Below, in pieces: positions 8,746 to 17,876 of a stretch of DNA of 64,000 bases. Under the pieces are notes generated by a model. The model saw only the letters and a list, made by a program, of their open reading frames with translations. It did not search any database and was not told the origin of the DNA. The number at the start of each line of letters is the position of its first letter. Positions within the stretch are counted from its first letter, which is position 1. The stretch is from DASPKT01 sp035626475. GTDB lineage: Bacteria; Pseudomonadota; Alphaproteobacteria; Azospirillales; Azospirillaceae. Location of the stretch: the NCBI GenBank assembly GCA_035626475.1, contig DASPNP010000025.1, positions 15,872 through 79,871 on the forward strand, read 5' to 3'. Made by a program: the position numbers and the translations under genes.

Positions 8746-8842
8746 TCCCCCTGCGCTTGTCGCGGACATCTGGCCCACGGCCCCGAACTGAGTCATGCTG
8801 GGCTCCGCGGGGGTCCAGGTGAGGGGCCCCGGGAAGGGGGCC

Positions 8843-9406
8843 ATGTCCGCGCCATCCTCGATCACGGTCCGCAACGCCGCGCCGGGCGACGCGACGGGCA
8901 TCGCCCGCGTCCACGTCGCCAGCTGGCGGAGCACATATCCCGGCATCGTGCCCGACCAGTACCTGGTCAACCTCTCCACCCCGCTCTATGCCGAGCGCTG
9001 GCGCGGCATGCTGGCGATGGGGCCGCGGGGCGGACGGGAGACCTTCGTCGCGGTCGAGCCGGGCGGGGAGATCCTGGGCTTCGCCACCTGCGGCCCGCAG
9101 CGCACCGCCATCGAGGGGTACGGGGGTGAGTTCTACGCCCTGTATCTCTACGACCATGCGCAGGGGCAGGGGCTGGGCCGCCGTCTGATGGGCGCGATGG
9201 CCGGCGACCTGCTGGGCCGCGGCGTGCGCTCGGCCTGCGTCTGGGTGCTGCGCGACAATCCCGCCCGCTGGTTCTACGAGCGGCTGGGCGGCATGCGGCT
9301 GGCGGAACAGCCGATCAGCTTCGCCGGCGCCCGGCTGGAGGAGGTCTGCTACGGCTGGCGCGACCTGGCGCCGCTGGCCCGCGCCTCGGCCATGCGGGAG
9401 AGCTGA
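8843..9406 (+). CDS. GNAT-family N-acetyltransferase
   Basis: A 187-residue GCN5-related acetyltransferase. Motif A is QGLGRRLMGAM (Q/RxxGxG/A acetyl-CoA loop), followed by the typical V-L-R-D-N-x-A-x-x-F-Y-E-x-L-G segment near the C-terminus. The N-terminal ITVRNAAPGDATGIARVHVASWR is also usual for the family. ATG 8843 has GGAAGGGGG just upstream; an in-frame ATG at 8795 is possible but has no ribosome site. The acceptor substrate is unknown. It sits between rsmB and guaA, all on the same strand. Confidence 0.88.
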   Translation: MSAPSSITVRNAAPGDATGIARVHVASWRSTYPGIVPDQYLVNLSTPLYAERWRGMLAMGPRGGRETFVAVEPGGEILGFATCGPQRTAIEGYGGEFYALYLYDHAQGQGLGRRLMGAMAGDLLGRGVRSACVWVLRDNPARWFYERLGGMRLAEQPISFAGARLEEVCYGWRDLAPLARASAMRES

Positions 9407-9527
9407 GGCGCCGGCGCCCCATCCCACCACGTGCCACAGCCCACCCCCGCGTGCCCCGCGCTTGTCCGGGGAAGCCACTTCCGCTAGCGTGCCGGCCTTC
9501 CGCGATCCCCTGCCAGTTGAGCGCGCC

Positions 9528-11093
<1,566 letters not shown>

Positions 11094-11108
11094 CGGCGGT
11101 CACTTGAC

Positions 11109-11146
11109 GCACGCTGGGCGGCGGAGGACTCTGCCGCCCAGCGTGC
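11109..11146 (+). terminator. Hairpin after guaA
   Basis: A perfect 14-bp stem (GCACGCTGGGCGGC / GCCGCCCAGCGTGC) with a 10-base loop lies 16 bases after the guaA stop and 13 bases before the next start. There is no T-run, so this is a probable but non-canonical terminator or a leader structure of the following gene. Confidence 0.5.
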
Positions 11147-11158
11147 GACGAGGAAGCG

Positions 11159-11752
11159 ATGCCGGTCTACAGGGATGCCCAGGGCAACGAGTATTATTCC
11201 CTGTCCTGGGATCTCGAGGAGAGACCTCCCGCGCCGTTCGACGGGCCGGACGCCTGGTCCGGGCGCCCGATCCAGCGGTTCCTGAGGGATGAGCCCAACC
11301 ATTTCCGCCTCGCCGGCCTGCTGACCTTGATCATCGTCAGCCTGGTCGCCCTGGCCGGCCCATGGCTTCTCTGGCAAGCGGGCGGGCAGTTCAGCACCTA
11401 CGTGTTCATGGCGTTCCTGCCCCTGTTCTTCGTGCTGAACAGCATCGTCCCGACGGTGGCCATGCCCTGGCGCACCGAACCGGCGAAGGTCGAGCGCGCT
11501 CTGACGCTCGTCCGTCCCCAGCCGCTCTGGGCAGGCGCGGAGATGGTGGCGCGCGGCGCGGTCATCGCCGTACTCGGCATCTGCGTTGCACTGTCGCCGA
11601 CCCTGGTGGCTTCCCTCGACGGCGACCCGCAGGCAGCCGTTCTCAGTTCCGGGGCGCGGATGGCCATCTGGGGCGTGGGCGGTGTGCTGGTCCTGGGTGG
11701 CCTGGGACTCATCGCCTTGGAGATCAACCGTCTCAGGGAGAGCCGGACTTGA
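11159..11752 (+). CDS. Four-helix integral membrane protein of unknown function
   Basis: A 197-residue protein with a charged, Pro-rich N-terminal 55 residues (MPVYRDAQGNEYYSLSW start), then four hydrophobic segments at about residues 57-80, 82-105, 120-143 and 160-185, ending in a short charged tail (EINRLRESRT). ATG 11159 has GAGGAA at the right distance. I recognise no family. It overlaps the next gene by four bases if that gene starts at TTG 11749, which suggests translational coupling and a shared envelope role. Confidence 0.7.
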   Translation: MPVYRDAQGNEYYSLSWDLEERPPAPFDGPDAWSGRPIQRFLRDEPNHFRLAGLLTLIIVSLVALAGPWLLWQAGGQFSTYVFMAFLPLFFVLNSIVPTVAMPWRTEPAKVERALTLVRPQPLWAGAEMVARGAVIAVLGICVALSPTLVASLDGDPQAAVLSSGARMAIWGVGGVLVLGGLGLIALEINRLRESRT

Positions 11753-12081
11753 GGCGGCATGCCGGTACAGCGGCGGGAGGGATGGCATTTCTCATCCTCT
11801 CGCTGGCTGCGGGAACCGCGCCGGCACAGAATGCCGCCAAGCCCGAACCCGCCGGCAAGGACGCGCCCATCGACGAGGTCACCATCATCGGCCGGCGCTC
11901 CTCGGTGCCTGATATCAACGAGCAGCTGGACTTCCACAATGAGGAGTACCGGCGGCTGAAGGCGCAGTACGATCCGGACCCGCCGCCGCCCAGCCGCGCC
12001 AACCGGCTGCTGACGGTGCCGATGGATACGTTCGGCGCGGGCGGCAGCCCGTCCGCGTCGGACGTCGTGCGCAATCCCTGA
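11749..12081 (+). CDS. Small exported protein of unknown function
   Basis: A 110-residue protein. Starting at TTG 11749, which overlaps the stop of the gene before it (TTGA), gives a good signal peptide: an Arg-Arg-His N-terminus, a hydrophobic MAFLILSLAAG core and an APAQ cleavage site. The next in-frame ATG (11782) would remove the basic segment. The mature part is polar, with DEVTIIGRRSSVPDINEQ, a FHNEEYRRLKAQYDPDP stretch and a Pro-rich patch. No cysteines or known domain are visible. It is presumably periplasmic and coupled to the membrane protein upstream. The start codon is the uncertain point. Confidence 0.6.
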   Translation: MRRHAGTAAGGMAFLILSLAAGTAPAQNAAKPEPAGKDAPIDEVTIIGRRSSVPDINEQLDFHNEEYRRLKAQYDPDPPPPSRANRLLTVPMDTFGAGGSPSASDVVRNP

Positions 12082-12127
12082 CCGGCGGGGCTTGACCCGA
12101 CCGTCCGGGATGGTGCCTATCGCGGCC

Positions 12128-13822
12128 ATGACGGACATCTCCCCCGACGCGCTGCATGACGAGGCGCTGGCCCGGCTGCGGGCCGGCGACGCGGCGGCCG
12201 CGCGCGACCTGCTGCGGCGCGTGCTGGCGGTGGCGCCGGGGCGGGCGGAGAGCTGGGCCAATCTCGGGCTGGCACTGGCCCGGACGGAGGACTGGCCCGG
12301 CGCGGCCTCGGCCTTCCTGCGGGTCCTGGATCTGGCGCCGGCGCAGGCGGGCCCGGTCGTCCCCTGGCTTAACGAGGCGGGAAGCCGGCTGCAGGCGGCC
12401 CAGCTGCTGGACGCGGCGGAGATCTGCTTCAGCCGGGTCATCGCCGCACTGCCGGGCGATCCCGCCGGGCACGCCAATCTCGGCTCGGTCCACCAGGACC
12501 GGGGCGAGCTGGACCAAGCGGTGGAGCGGTTCCGCGCGGCGCTCGCCCTGGACCCGGGCCGGACACCGATCTGGACCAATCTGGCGGCGGCGATGAACGC
12601 CTCGCCGCGCCACGCGCCGGGCGAGGTGCTGGCGCTGCTGCGCCGCTTCGATGCCGAGGTGGCGGTGCCGCTGCGGGACCCGTGGCCGCACGCCAACGCG
12701 CGCGATCCGGACCGGCGCCTGCGCGTCGGCTATCTCTCCGCCGATTTCCGCCGGCACGCCGCCGCCCAGTTCATGCTGCCGCTGATCGTGGGGCATCGGC
12801 GCGAGCGGGTCGAGGTGACCTGCTACCACGACCATGCCGGCTCGGACGATTGGACCGGCCCGTTCCGCCACGCCGCCGACCGCTGGGTGGAGACGGCGGG
12901 GCTGGACGACGCCGCGCTGGCGGAGCGCATCCGCGCCGACGGGATCGACCTGCTGGTGGATCTGGGCGGGCTGACCGGCGGGCGGCTGGGAACCTTCGCC
13001 CGCCGCCCGGCCCCGGTGCAGGTCACCTGGTTCGGCTATGTCACCAGCACCGGCCTCTCCGCCATGGACTGGCGGCTGACCGACGCCATTGCCGACCCCG
13101 ACGGGACCGAGCCCCACTATGCCGAGCGGCTCTGGCGCCTGCCCGGGGCCATGTGGTGCTTCCGCCCGCCGGCGGCGGTTCCGCCCGTCACGCCCCTGCC
13201 GGCGCCGCGCAACGGCGCCGTCACCTTCGGCGCCTTCCAGCGCTTCGCCAAGGTGACGCCGGAGGTGCTGGACGCCTGGGCGCGCATCCTCGCCGCCGTG
13301 CCGGACTCGCGGCTCCTCATCCATCTGCCGCCCGGGTCGGTGCGGGAGCGCGTGGCTGAGGCCTTTCGGCGGCGCGGTGTGGAGCCCTCGCGCCTGAAGG
13401 CGTTCGGCCGGGTCGGGCATGAGCGCTACTGGGATCTGCTGGGAAGCGTCGACATCGCCCTGGACAGCTTTCCCTTTGGCGGCGGCACCACGACCTTCGA
13501 GGCGCTGTGGGCGGGCGTGCCGGTCGTCACCTGCACGGGGGAGGGCGGCGGTTTCGCCCCGCGCTTCTCCAGCCGCATGGGACGCAGCTTTCTCAAGGCC
13601 GTCGGTCTCGATGACTTGGCCGCGCCCGATCCGGACGGCTATGTGAGTACGGCGGTGGCGCTCGCCGGCGATGTCGGGCGGCTGGCCGAACTGCGGGCGA
13701 CATTACGCGGCCGCATGGCCGCCTCGCCGCTGACGGACGAGAAGCGGTTCGTGGCGGAGGTGGAGGAGGCCTACCGGGGCATGTGGCGCCTTTGGTGCGA
13801 CGGGGCCCCCGCCCGCCCGTGA
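12128..13822 (+). CDS. TPR-repeat O-GlcNAc-transferase-like glycosyltransferase (GT41 / SPINDLY type)
   Basis: A 565-residue protein. Residues 1-170 form tetratricopeptide repeats (AESWANLGLALARTEDW, GHANLGSVHQDRGELDQAV). The rest is a GT41 catalytic region: RVGYLSADFRRHAAAQFM, the LLVDLGGLTGG segment (DLxGxTxG motif), a VTFGAFQRFAKVTP segment that corresponds to the acceptor/UDP site of O-GlcNAc transferases, and LDSFPFGGGTTTFEALWAGVPVVT. By family it transfers a sugar from a nucleotide donor to a protein. In bacteria such enzymes often modify flagellin or envelope proteins, but no partner is adjacent here. ATG 12128 is chosen; in-frame TTG 12092 and ATG 12110 are alternatives. Confidence 0.85.
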   Translation: MTDISPDALHDEALARLRAGDAAAARDLLRRVLAVAPGRAESWANLGLALARTEDWPGAASAFLRVLDLAPAQAGPVVPWLNEAGSRLQAAQLLDAAEICFSRVIAALPGDPAGHANLGSVHQDRGELDQAVERFRAALALDPGRTPIWTNLAAAMNASPRHAPGEVLALLRRFDAEVAVPLRDPWPHANARDPDRRLRVGYLSADFRRHAAAQFMLPLIVGHRRERVEVTCYHDHAGSDDWTGPFRHAADRWVETAGLDDAALAERIRADGIDLLVDLGGLTGGRLGTFARRPAPVQVTWFGYVTSTGLSAMDWRLTDAIADPDGTEPHYAERLWRLPGAMWCFRPPAAVPPVTPLPAPRNGAVTFGAFQRFAKVTPEVLDAWARILAAVPDSRLLIHLPPGSVRERVAEAFRRRGVEPSRLKAFGRVGHERYWDLLGSVDIALDSFPFGGGTTTFEALWAGVPVVTCTGEGGGFAPRFSSRMGRSFLKAVGLDDLAAPDPDGYVSTAVALAGDVGRLAELRATLRGRMAASPLTDEKRFVAEVEEAYRGMWRLWCDGAPARP

Positions 13823-13847
13823 GCGGACGGGGGCGGTCACGCGCGCT

Positions 13848-14996
13848 CTAGAACCGCAGCGTCGCGGCGATCGGGGCGTCGGTCGGCATGGCCTCGGCCG
13901 GCAGGGTGAAGACCCGCCCGTCCTTGCCCACCACGTTCAGCGCCGCGAAGTCCAGCAGCTCGCGGTCGCCCTCCTTCTGCGCCGTGTGCAGCACGGTCAG
14001 CGAGGATTCCTCGAGATAGCGGCCCCAGCAATGGGCGCCCTCGCGCAGGAACAGCTGGTCGACCCGGCCCTGCACGGCGGCGGTGACGATCTGCGCGATC
14101 TCGTCCGTGCCGCGGCCGCTGCCGTCGCCCCGCAGCATGCGGAACCGGTCGAGCCCCTCCTTCAGCCGCTTGTCGAACAGCGGCCGCACGCATTCGTAGG
14201 AGCGGCGGTGCAGCTCCTCCGGCGACAGGCTCCAGGGATGCTCCTGGATCGGCGGCTGCACCAGCGACTGGATCTTGTTGACCTGGACGAAGTGCCCGGC
14301 CACCCGCTCGTCCGCCACCAGCACCACCGGCGTGGAATTGCCGCCGACATAGGCCGCCATCGCCGCCGAGAGCTGCTTCAGATAGTTCATCAGCTCGTCA
14401 TTGGTGACCTGCCGCTGGCTGCCGGCGGCGGCATCCTTCGGCGCCTCGCCGGAATTGGCGGTCACGGGCATCGGCGTGGTGCCGTCGGCCCGGGGATAGT
14501 CGCCGCCGAACAGGCCGGCGGTGCCGCGCGGCAGCTCGTGCACGTCCATCTCCCGCAGCGCGAAGCGCGAGCCCTCGTACAGCCGCGCCCGTTCCTGGGT
14601 GATCGCCAGGACGAAGTAGCGGCCGTCGGCGGCCAGGATCGGCAGCAGCGGCCGGATGACGAAGCGGTCGTTGATGTGCGCCGCCTCCTCGACCTCAAGC
14701 GGCAGCTTATGCATCAGGAAGCGGCCCGGGCTGATGTAGAGCGCCAGCCCCTGCGCCTGGTGGCGCCAGAAGCCGCCGTCGCTGCACAGATCGTAGCCGG
14801 GCTTCAACAGCTCCTCGACGTCCGGCCGGCGCATGCCGCGGTCGAGCAGCCGGTCGCGGCTCTCGTCCAGCAGGTTCTTCAGGCGGACCGGGTCCTGGCG
14901 GATTTCCCGGCCCCGCACATGGGTCGGCAGGAAGACGGAGATGGCGGGGCTGGAGGTTTCGTCCAGGAGGAGGTCGAGGTCGTCATGGCTGAACAT
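13848..14996 (-). CDS. Bacterial archaeo-eukaryotic release factor (baeRF) family protein
   Basis: A 382-residue protein that looks like baeRF family 3, relatives of eRF1 found in bacteria. Signature stretches are ISVFLPTHVRGREIRQDP with VRLKNLL near the N-terminus, GFWRHQAQGLALYISPGRF, and FVLAITQERARLYEG. ATG 14996 is chosen because conserved sequence begins at MFSHDDLDLLL; a farther in-frame start exists at 15050. The biological role of the family is not established, and a ribosome-rescue or stress function has been proposed on structural grounds. It is next to a small membrane protein and a DUF892 gene on the same strand, a context that fits stress response. Confidence 0.75.
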   Translation of the reverse strand: MFSHDDLDLLLDETSSPAISVFLPTHVRGREIRQDPVRLKNLLDESRDRLLDRGMRRPDVEELLKPGYDLCSDGGFWRHQAQGLALYISPGRFLMHKLPLEVEEAAHINDRFVIRPLLPILAADGRYFVLAITQERARLYEGSRFALREMDVHELPRGTAGLFGGDYPRADGTTPMPVTANSGEAPKDAAAGSQRQVTNDELMNYLKQLSAAMAAYVGGNSTPVVLVADERVAGHFVQVNKIQSLVQPPIQEHPWSLSPEELHRRSYECVRPLFDKRLKEGLDRFRMLRGDGSGRGTDEIAQIVTAAVQGRVDQLFLREGAHCWGRYLEESSLTVLHTAQKEGDRELLDFAALNVVGKDGRVFTLPAEAMPTDAPIAATLRF

Positions 14997-15121
14997 CGGG
15001 GGCCTCGGCAGCTGTTGTCGTTGCGATGCCGGTCCATTAGCGAACCGCATCAGCCAGCAACCGGGCCCGGGCGCGGACAGTTCCGATCCACGCCGCCGCG
15101 AATAGGGCGGGGGGCCACCCG

Positions 15122-15289
15122 TCAGGCGGCGAGCGCCGAGCCCACCACCAGCCAGCCGTAGAGCACGCCGAACATGCCGGCCAGCGCCAGGAAGTCGCGC
15201 ACATAGGCGACGCGCTCGGCCCGGGCATCGGCCTCCGGATCGGCGAACGGACCGGCAGGGCGGGGGCGCGACAGCAGGTAACGGATCAT
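15122..15289 (-). CDS. Small single-pass membrane protein
   Basis: A 55-residue protein with a polar, charged first half (MIRYLLSRPRPAG..., DPEADARAER) and one hydrophobic helix at the C-terminus (FLALAGMFGVLYGWLVVGSALAA). The start ATG 15289 has an excellent GGGAGG ribosome site 6 bases upstream, which supports a real gene. The family is unknown. It lies 125 bases upstream of the baeRF gene on the same strand and could share its transcript. Confidence 0.65.
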   Translation of the reverse strand: MIRYLLSRPRPAGPFADPEADARAERVAYVRDFLALAGMFGVLYGWLVVGSALAA

Positions 15290-15426
15290 GGTGTTCCTCC
15301 CTTCAAGGGCGGCCGCGCCGCCCTCTTCGGGACCGCACCGGCCGCTACCACCTTCGATAGGAAGGAGAGTGTCAGAACATTTTGAGAACATCAAGCGGTT
15401 TGTTCCGCGTCCGTTCCCGTGAACGC

Positions 15427-15461
15427 AAAAGGAACGGGGCGTCCCTCGCGGAACGCCCCGT
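15427..15461 (-). terminator. Rho-independent terminator for the DUF892 gene
   Basis: Read on the minus strand, a 9-bp stem (ACGGGGCGT / ACGCCCCGT) with a 10-base loop is followed by TCCTTTTG. It starts 21 bases past the stop of the DUF892 gene. The T-run is short. Confidence 0.65.
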
Positions 15462-15482
15462 CCACAAGCCGGTCAGGCGCGC

Positions 15483-16001
15483 TCAGCGCTTGGCGGCGCG
15501 CTGGTCGTGGTTGGCCTCGCGGGCCAGGTACTGGGAGGTGACGACCGGAATCTGCTGGTCGACCCAGGACAGCATCGCCTCCTCCTCGCGCAGGATCTCG
15601 GTGGCGACGCGCTCGATCTCGGTCTCGCCGACCTCGCGGGCGGTGGCGGCCAGGATCTTGTAGTTGACGATCTCGTAGGCCTCGAAGGAGTAGTTGCTGA
15701 TCATGTCCTTCATGACCTCGTCCGAGGCGAAGGTGTTCATCAGCGCCTGCATGTTCACGGCCATCTTGGCGACGCCGGTCTTGATGGCCGAGGTGTCGGC
15801 GCCCAGCCGGTGCAGGCAGGCCTCCAGGCGCTCGGCCTGGCTCTCGGTCTCGGCGCGGTGGCGCTGCAGCCCCTGGCTCAGCTGCGGATAATGCTCCAGC
15901 CGCTGCAGCTGGCGGTCGATGATGCTCAGCGCCTGCTGCTCCATGGCATAGGCGTCGCGCAGATAGTCGATCAGGGTCTCACGGTTGGCGTTGGTGGCCA
16001 T
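15483..16001 (-). CDS. DUF892 (YciE/YciF) ferritin-like protein
   Basis: A 172-residue, almost wholly helical protein of the DUF892 family, whose members form ferritin-like four-helix dimers and are induced by osmotic or oxidative stress in enterobacteria. Family features seen: LIDYLRDAYAMEQQALSI at the start, HRAETESQAERLEACLHRLG, and the C-terminal VATEILREEEAMLSWVDQ. Candidate metal-ligand residues are the repeated Glu and His in these helices. ATG 16001 has GAGAGG upstream. A terminator follows. Its neighbours (baeRF gene, small membrane protein) suggest a stress-linked group. Confidence 0.9.
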   Translation of the reverse strand: MATNANRETLIDYLRDAYAMEQQALSIIDRQLQRLEHYPQLSQGLQRHRAETESQAERLEACLHRLGADTSAIKTGVAKMAVNMQALMNTFASDEVMKDMISNYSFEAYEIVNYKILAATAREVGETEIERVATEILREEEAMLSWVDQQIPVVTSQYLAREANHDQRAAKR

Positions 16002-16174
16002 TGGTGCCTCTCTCGCAAAGGGGCGGCCCCTTCGGCCGCTGGTACGGCCAAGACAACAGGAAGAGCCCCGAAGGGTTGCGCCCGCCCCCTCCGGATTTGC
16101 CGGAGCGCCCATCCCCGCGCGTGCGCTCGGGATGCGGGGCGTTCCGGGATGGACGAGGAATGACCGCGAAAAGA

Positions 16175-16206
16175 AAAAGGCCCCGCACCGGAGCGCGGGG
16201 CCTTTT
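16175..16206 (-). terminator. Strong Rho-independent terminator
   Basis: A 12-bp stem (AAAAGGCCCCGC / GCGGGGCCTTTT) with an 8-base loop and T-runs on both strands. It begins 23 bases past the stop of the minus-strand helix-turn-helix gene, which it should terminate. It also insulates the DUF892 gene promoter region. Confidence 0.9.
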
Positions 16207-16228
16207 CCTTCACAGTCTGGTCCGATCC

Positions 16229-17395
16229 TCAGCGCCGCGTCTGGGCGCGGTGGCCGGGGATGGGGATCGGGCGGGCGGCGTGCTCCTCGCGGCGGCTGGC
16301 CGACATCTCGATCTCCATGCGGGCCAGCACGCGGCGCAGCTCGTGCAGGCTGTCCGCCAGGGTCTGCATGCCGGCACCCTCGCCGCCGCCCTTCCAGGCG
16401 CGGTAGGCGTCGGCGCAGGCCTTGGCGGCCGCGTCCATGCGCACGTCGGCCGGCTCGGTCGGAACCTCCGCCGCTTCCTGGCGCGCGATGTTGGTCTGGC
16501 GCTGGCGGTACGGATACTCGGAGCCCGGCGGGCCGTTGCGCTCGAAGCCCGGCTCCCGGTCCACCGGCTGGGGTGCCGGACGGGGCTGCTGGCCATTGCC
16601 GATGACAGGCGGGGCCGAGCGGTCCTGGGCCATGCTGGCGACGGCGGCGCCGGTCAGGGTGCGGCGCTCGCCCCCCTGGCGCTCACCGCCCTCGCGCGGC
16701 CCCCCCTGGCGCTCGTTGCGGTCCATGCGCGGCTGGCCGCCCATGCGCTCGCCACCCATGCGCTCGGCACCCTGGCCGTCCCGGCGGTCGCCCCGGAACT
16801 CGCGCGGCTGGCGATCACCGCCCTGGGGACGGCCACCCTCCTCGAACGGGCGCGGCTCGCGCGGCTCGCGGGGCTGGAACTCGCCGCCCTGGCGTTCACC
16901 CCCCTGGCGTTCACCATGGGAACGGCCGCCCTCGCGGGGCGCCCGGTCCTGGCGGGGCTCGCGGGCCTCGCGCGGCTCACGGCCTTCCCGGGCCTCGCGC
17001 GGCTCACGGCCTTCCCGGGGCTCGCGCGGGGCGCGGGCCTCCACCGGCTGGGCCGGCTCGGGCTGGGGAGCGGGCTGCGGGGCCGGCTGGATCTCGGCGC
17101 GCGGGGCCGGGGCGGGAGGAGCCGCCTCGGGTGCCGGCGCGGCGACGTCGAGCGCCGGCTGGTCGCCGCCCTCCGCCGCTCCCCCCTCGGCCTTGCGGAC
17201 GATGTAGGAGATGGCGCTGGGCGTGCAGTCGAACTCGCGCGCGATCGCCGTCAGCGTGGCGCCCGACTTGTACATCTCCAGGATCCGCGGCCAGGCGGAC
17301 TGGGGAATGCGGCCGCGCCGCTTCGGGGTATCGGCGTCCCCTTCGGTTTCTGCAGTCAAGATGTCGCTCGGTTGCCAGAGAGGAGGCTGGTTCAT
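16229..17395 (-). CDS. Helix-turn-helix protein with long disordered Arg/Glu/Gly/Pro tail
   Basis: A 388-residue protein. Residues about 27-70 form a homeodomain-like helix-turn-helix (SAWPRILEMYKSGATLTAIA, then REFDCTPSAISYIVRK). Residues about 75-330 are low complexity: an Ala/Pro-rich linker, then many REPRE/REARE steps, then GGERQGGE and RMGGE repeats. The last 60 residues look ordered again (AAAKACADAYRAWKGGGEG, then LADSLHELRRVLARMEIEMSA). By architecture it may bind DNA through the N-terminus and RNA, DNA or partners through the tail; no function is established. ATG 17395 is chosen because the helix-turn-helix follows directly; the frame stays open upstream to 17584. It ends at a strong terminator. 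Confidence 0.75.
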   Translation of the reverse strand: MNQPPLWQPSDILTAETEGDADTPKRRGRIPQSAWPRILEMYKSGATLTAIAREFDCTPSAISYIVRKAEGGAAEGGDQPALDVAAPAPEAAPPAPAPRAEIQPAPQPAPQPEPAQPVEARAPREPREGREPREAREGREPREAREPRQDRAPREGGRSHGERQGGERQGGEFQPREPREPRPFEEGGRPQGGDRQPREFRGDRRDGQGAERMGGERMGGQPRMDRNERQGGPREGGERQGGERRTLTGAAVASMAQDRSAPPVIGNGQQPRPAPQPVDREPGFERNGPPGSEYPYRQRQTNIARQEAAEVPTEPADVRMDAAAKACADAYRAWKGGGEGAGMQTLADSLHELRRVLARMEIEMSASRREEHAARPIPIPGHRAQTRR

Positions 17396-17876
17396 CGGGT
17401 TTTCAGTTGCAAGCGTTCGCGGTCCGCCCATGCCACGGGCCGCCGCGGAAGGCGTCCGGCCGGAACCGGCGCGCTTCCGCGCTGTATCGGGCGATGGCAA
17501 GTCGACGAATGCAAAACGCTGGTCCGGGACGGTCGGGCACTGAGTTTCAAAAATTCTTCGCCCCTCGGAAGTGGCGGCGACCATGGGGGAGGCCGCGCCG
17601 GTTTCCCGATCTTCGGGAAATTACCGGGTACCACGACTTTCAAAGGCGGGCGAACTTCACGCGGGCTTTGGGCCTGTGGCCGACCGCGGCAAGTCCTCCT
17701 CCGCCTTTTAAAAGAAATCCACCGAACTGCAAGCGCGAATCATCGGACCGCCGGGATTTTTTCAAAAGCCGGGCCGCTCTTCTTTCAAAGCCTCGCCTTT
17801 CCGCGACGAAGGGGCGGCCGGGATGTTGTACCGGGCGAACCCGTACGCACGTTTCCCGCCCGCCTCCGGAGACCCG
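17396..17876. other. Intergenic region between divergent genes
   Basis: These 481 bases separate the divergent helix-turn-helix and Do-protease genes. They are richer in A/T runs than the rest of the window (for example around 17546-17556, 17706-17712 and 17757-17766) and must hold both promoters. I see no convincing -10/-35 pair, RNA gene or coding sequence. Confidence 0.5.

Noticed and set aside
16960..17030. Direct repeats that could suggest a CRISPR-like array
   Set aside because: The repeats are inside the coding sequence for charged REPRE/REARE steps and have no spacers of constant length.
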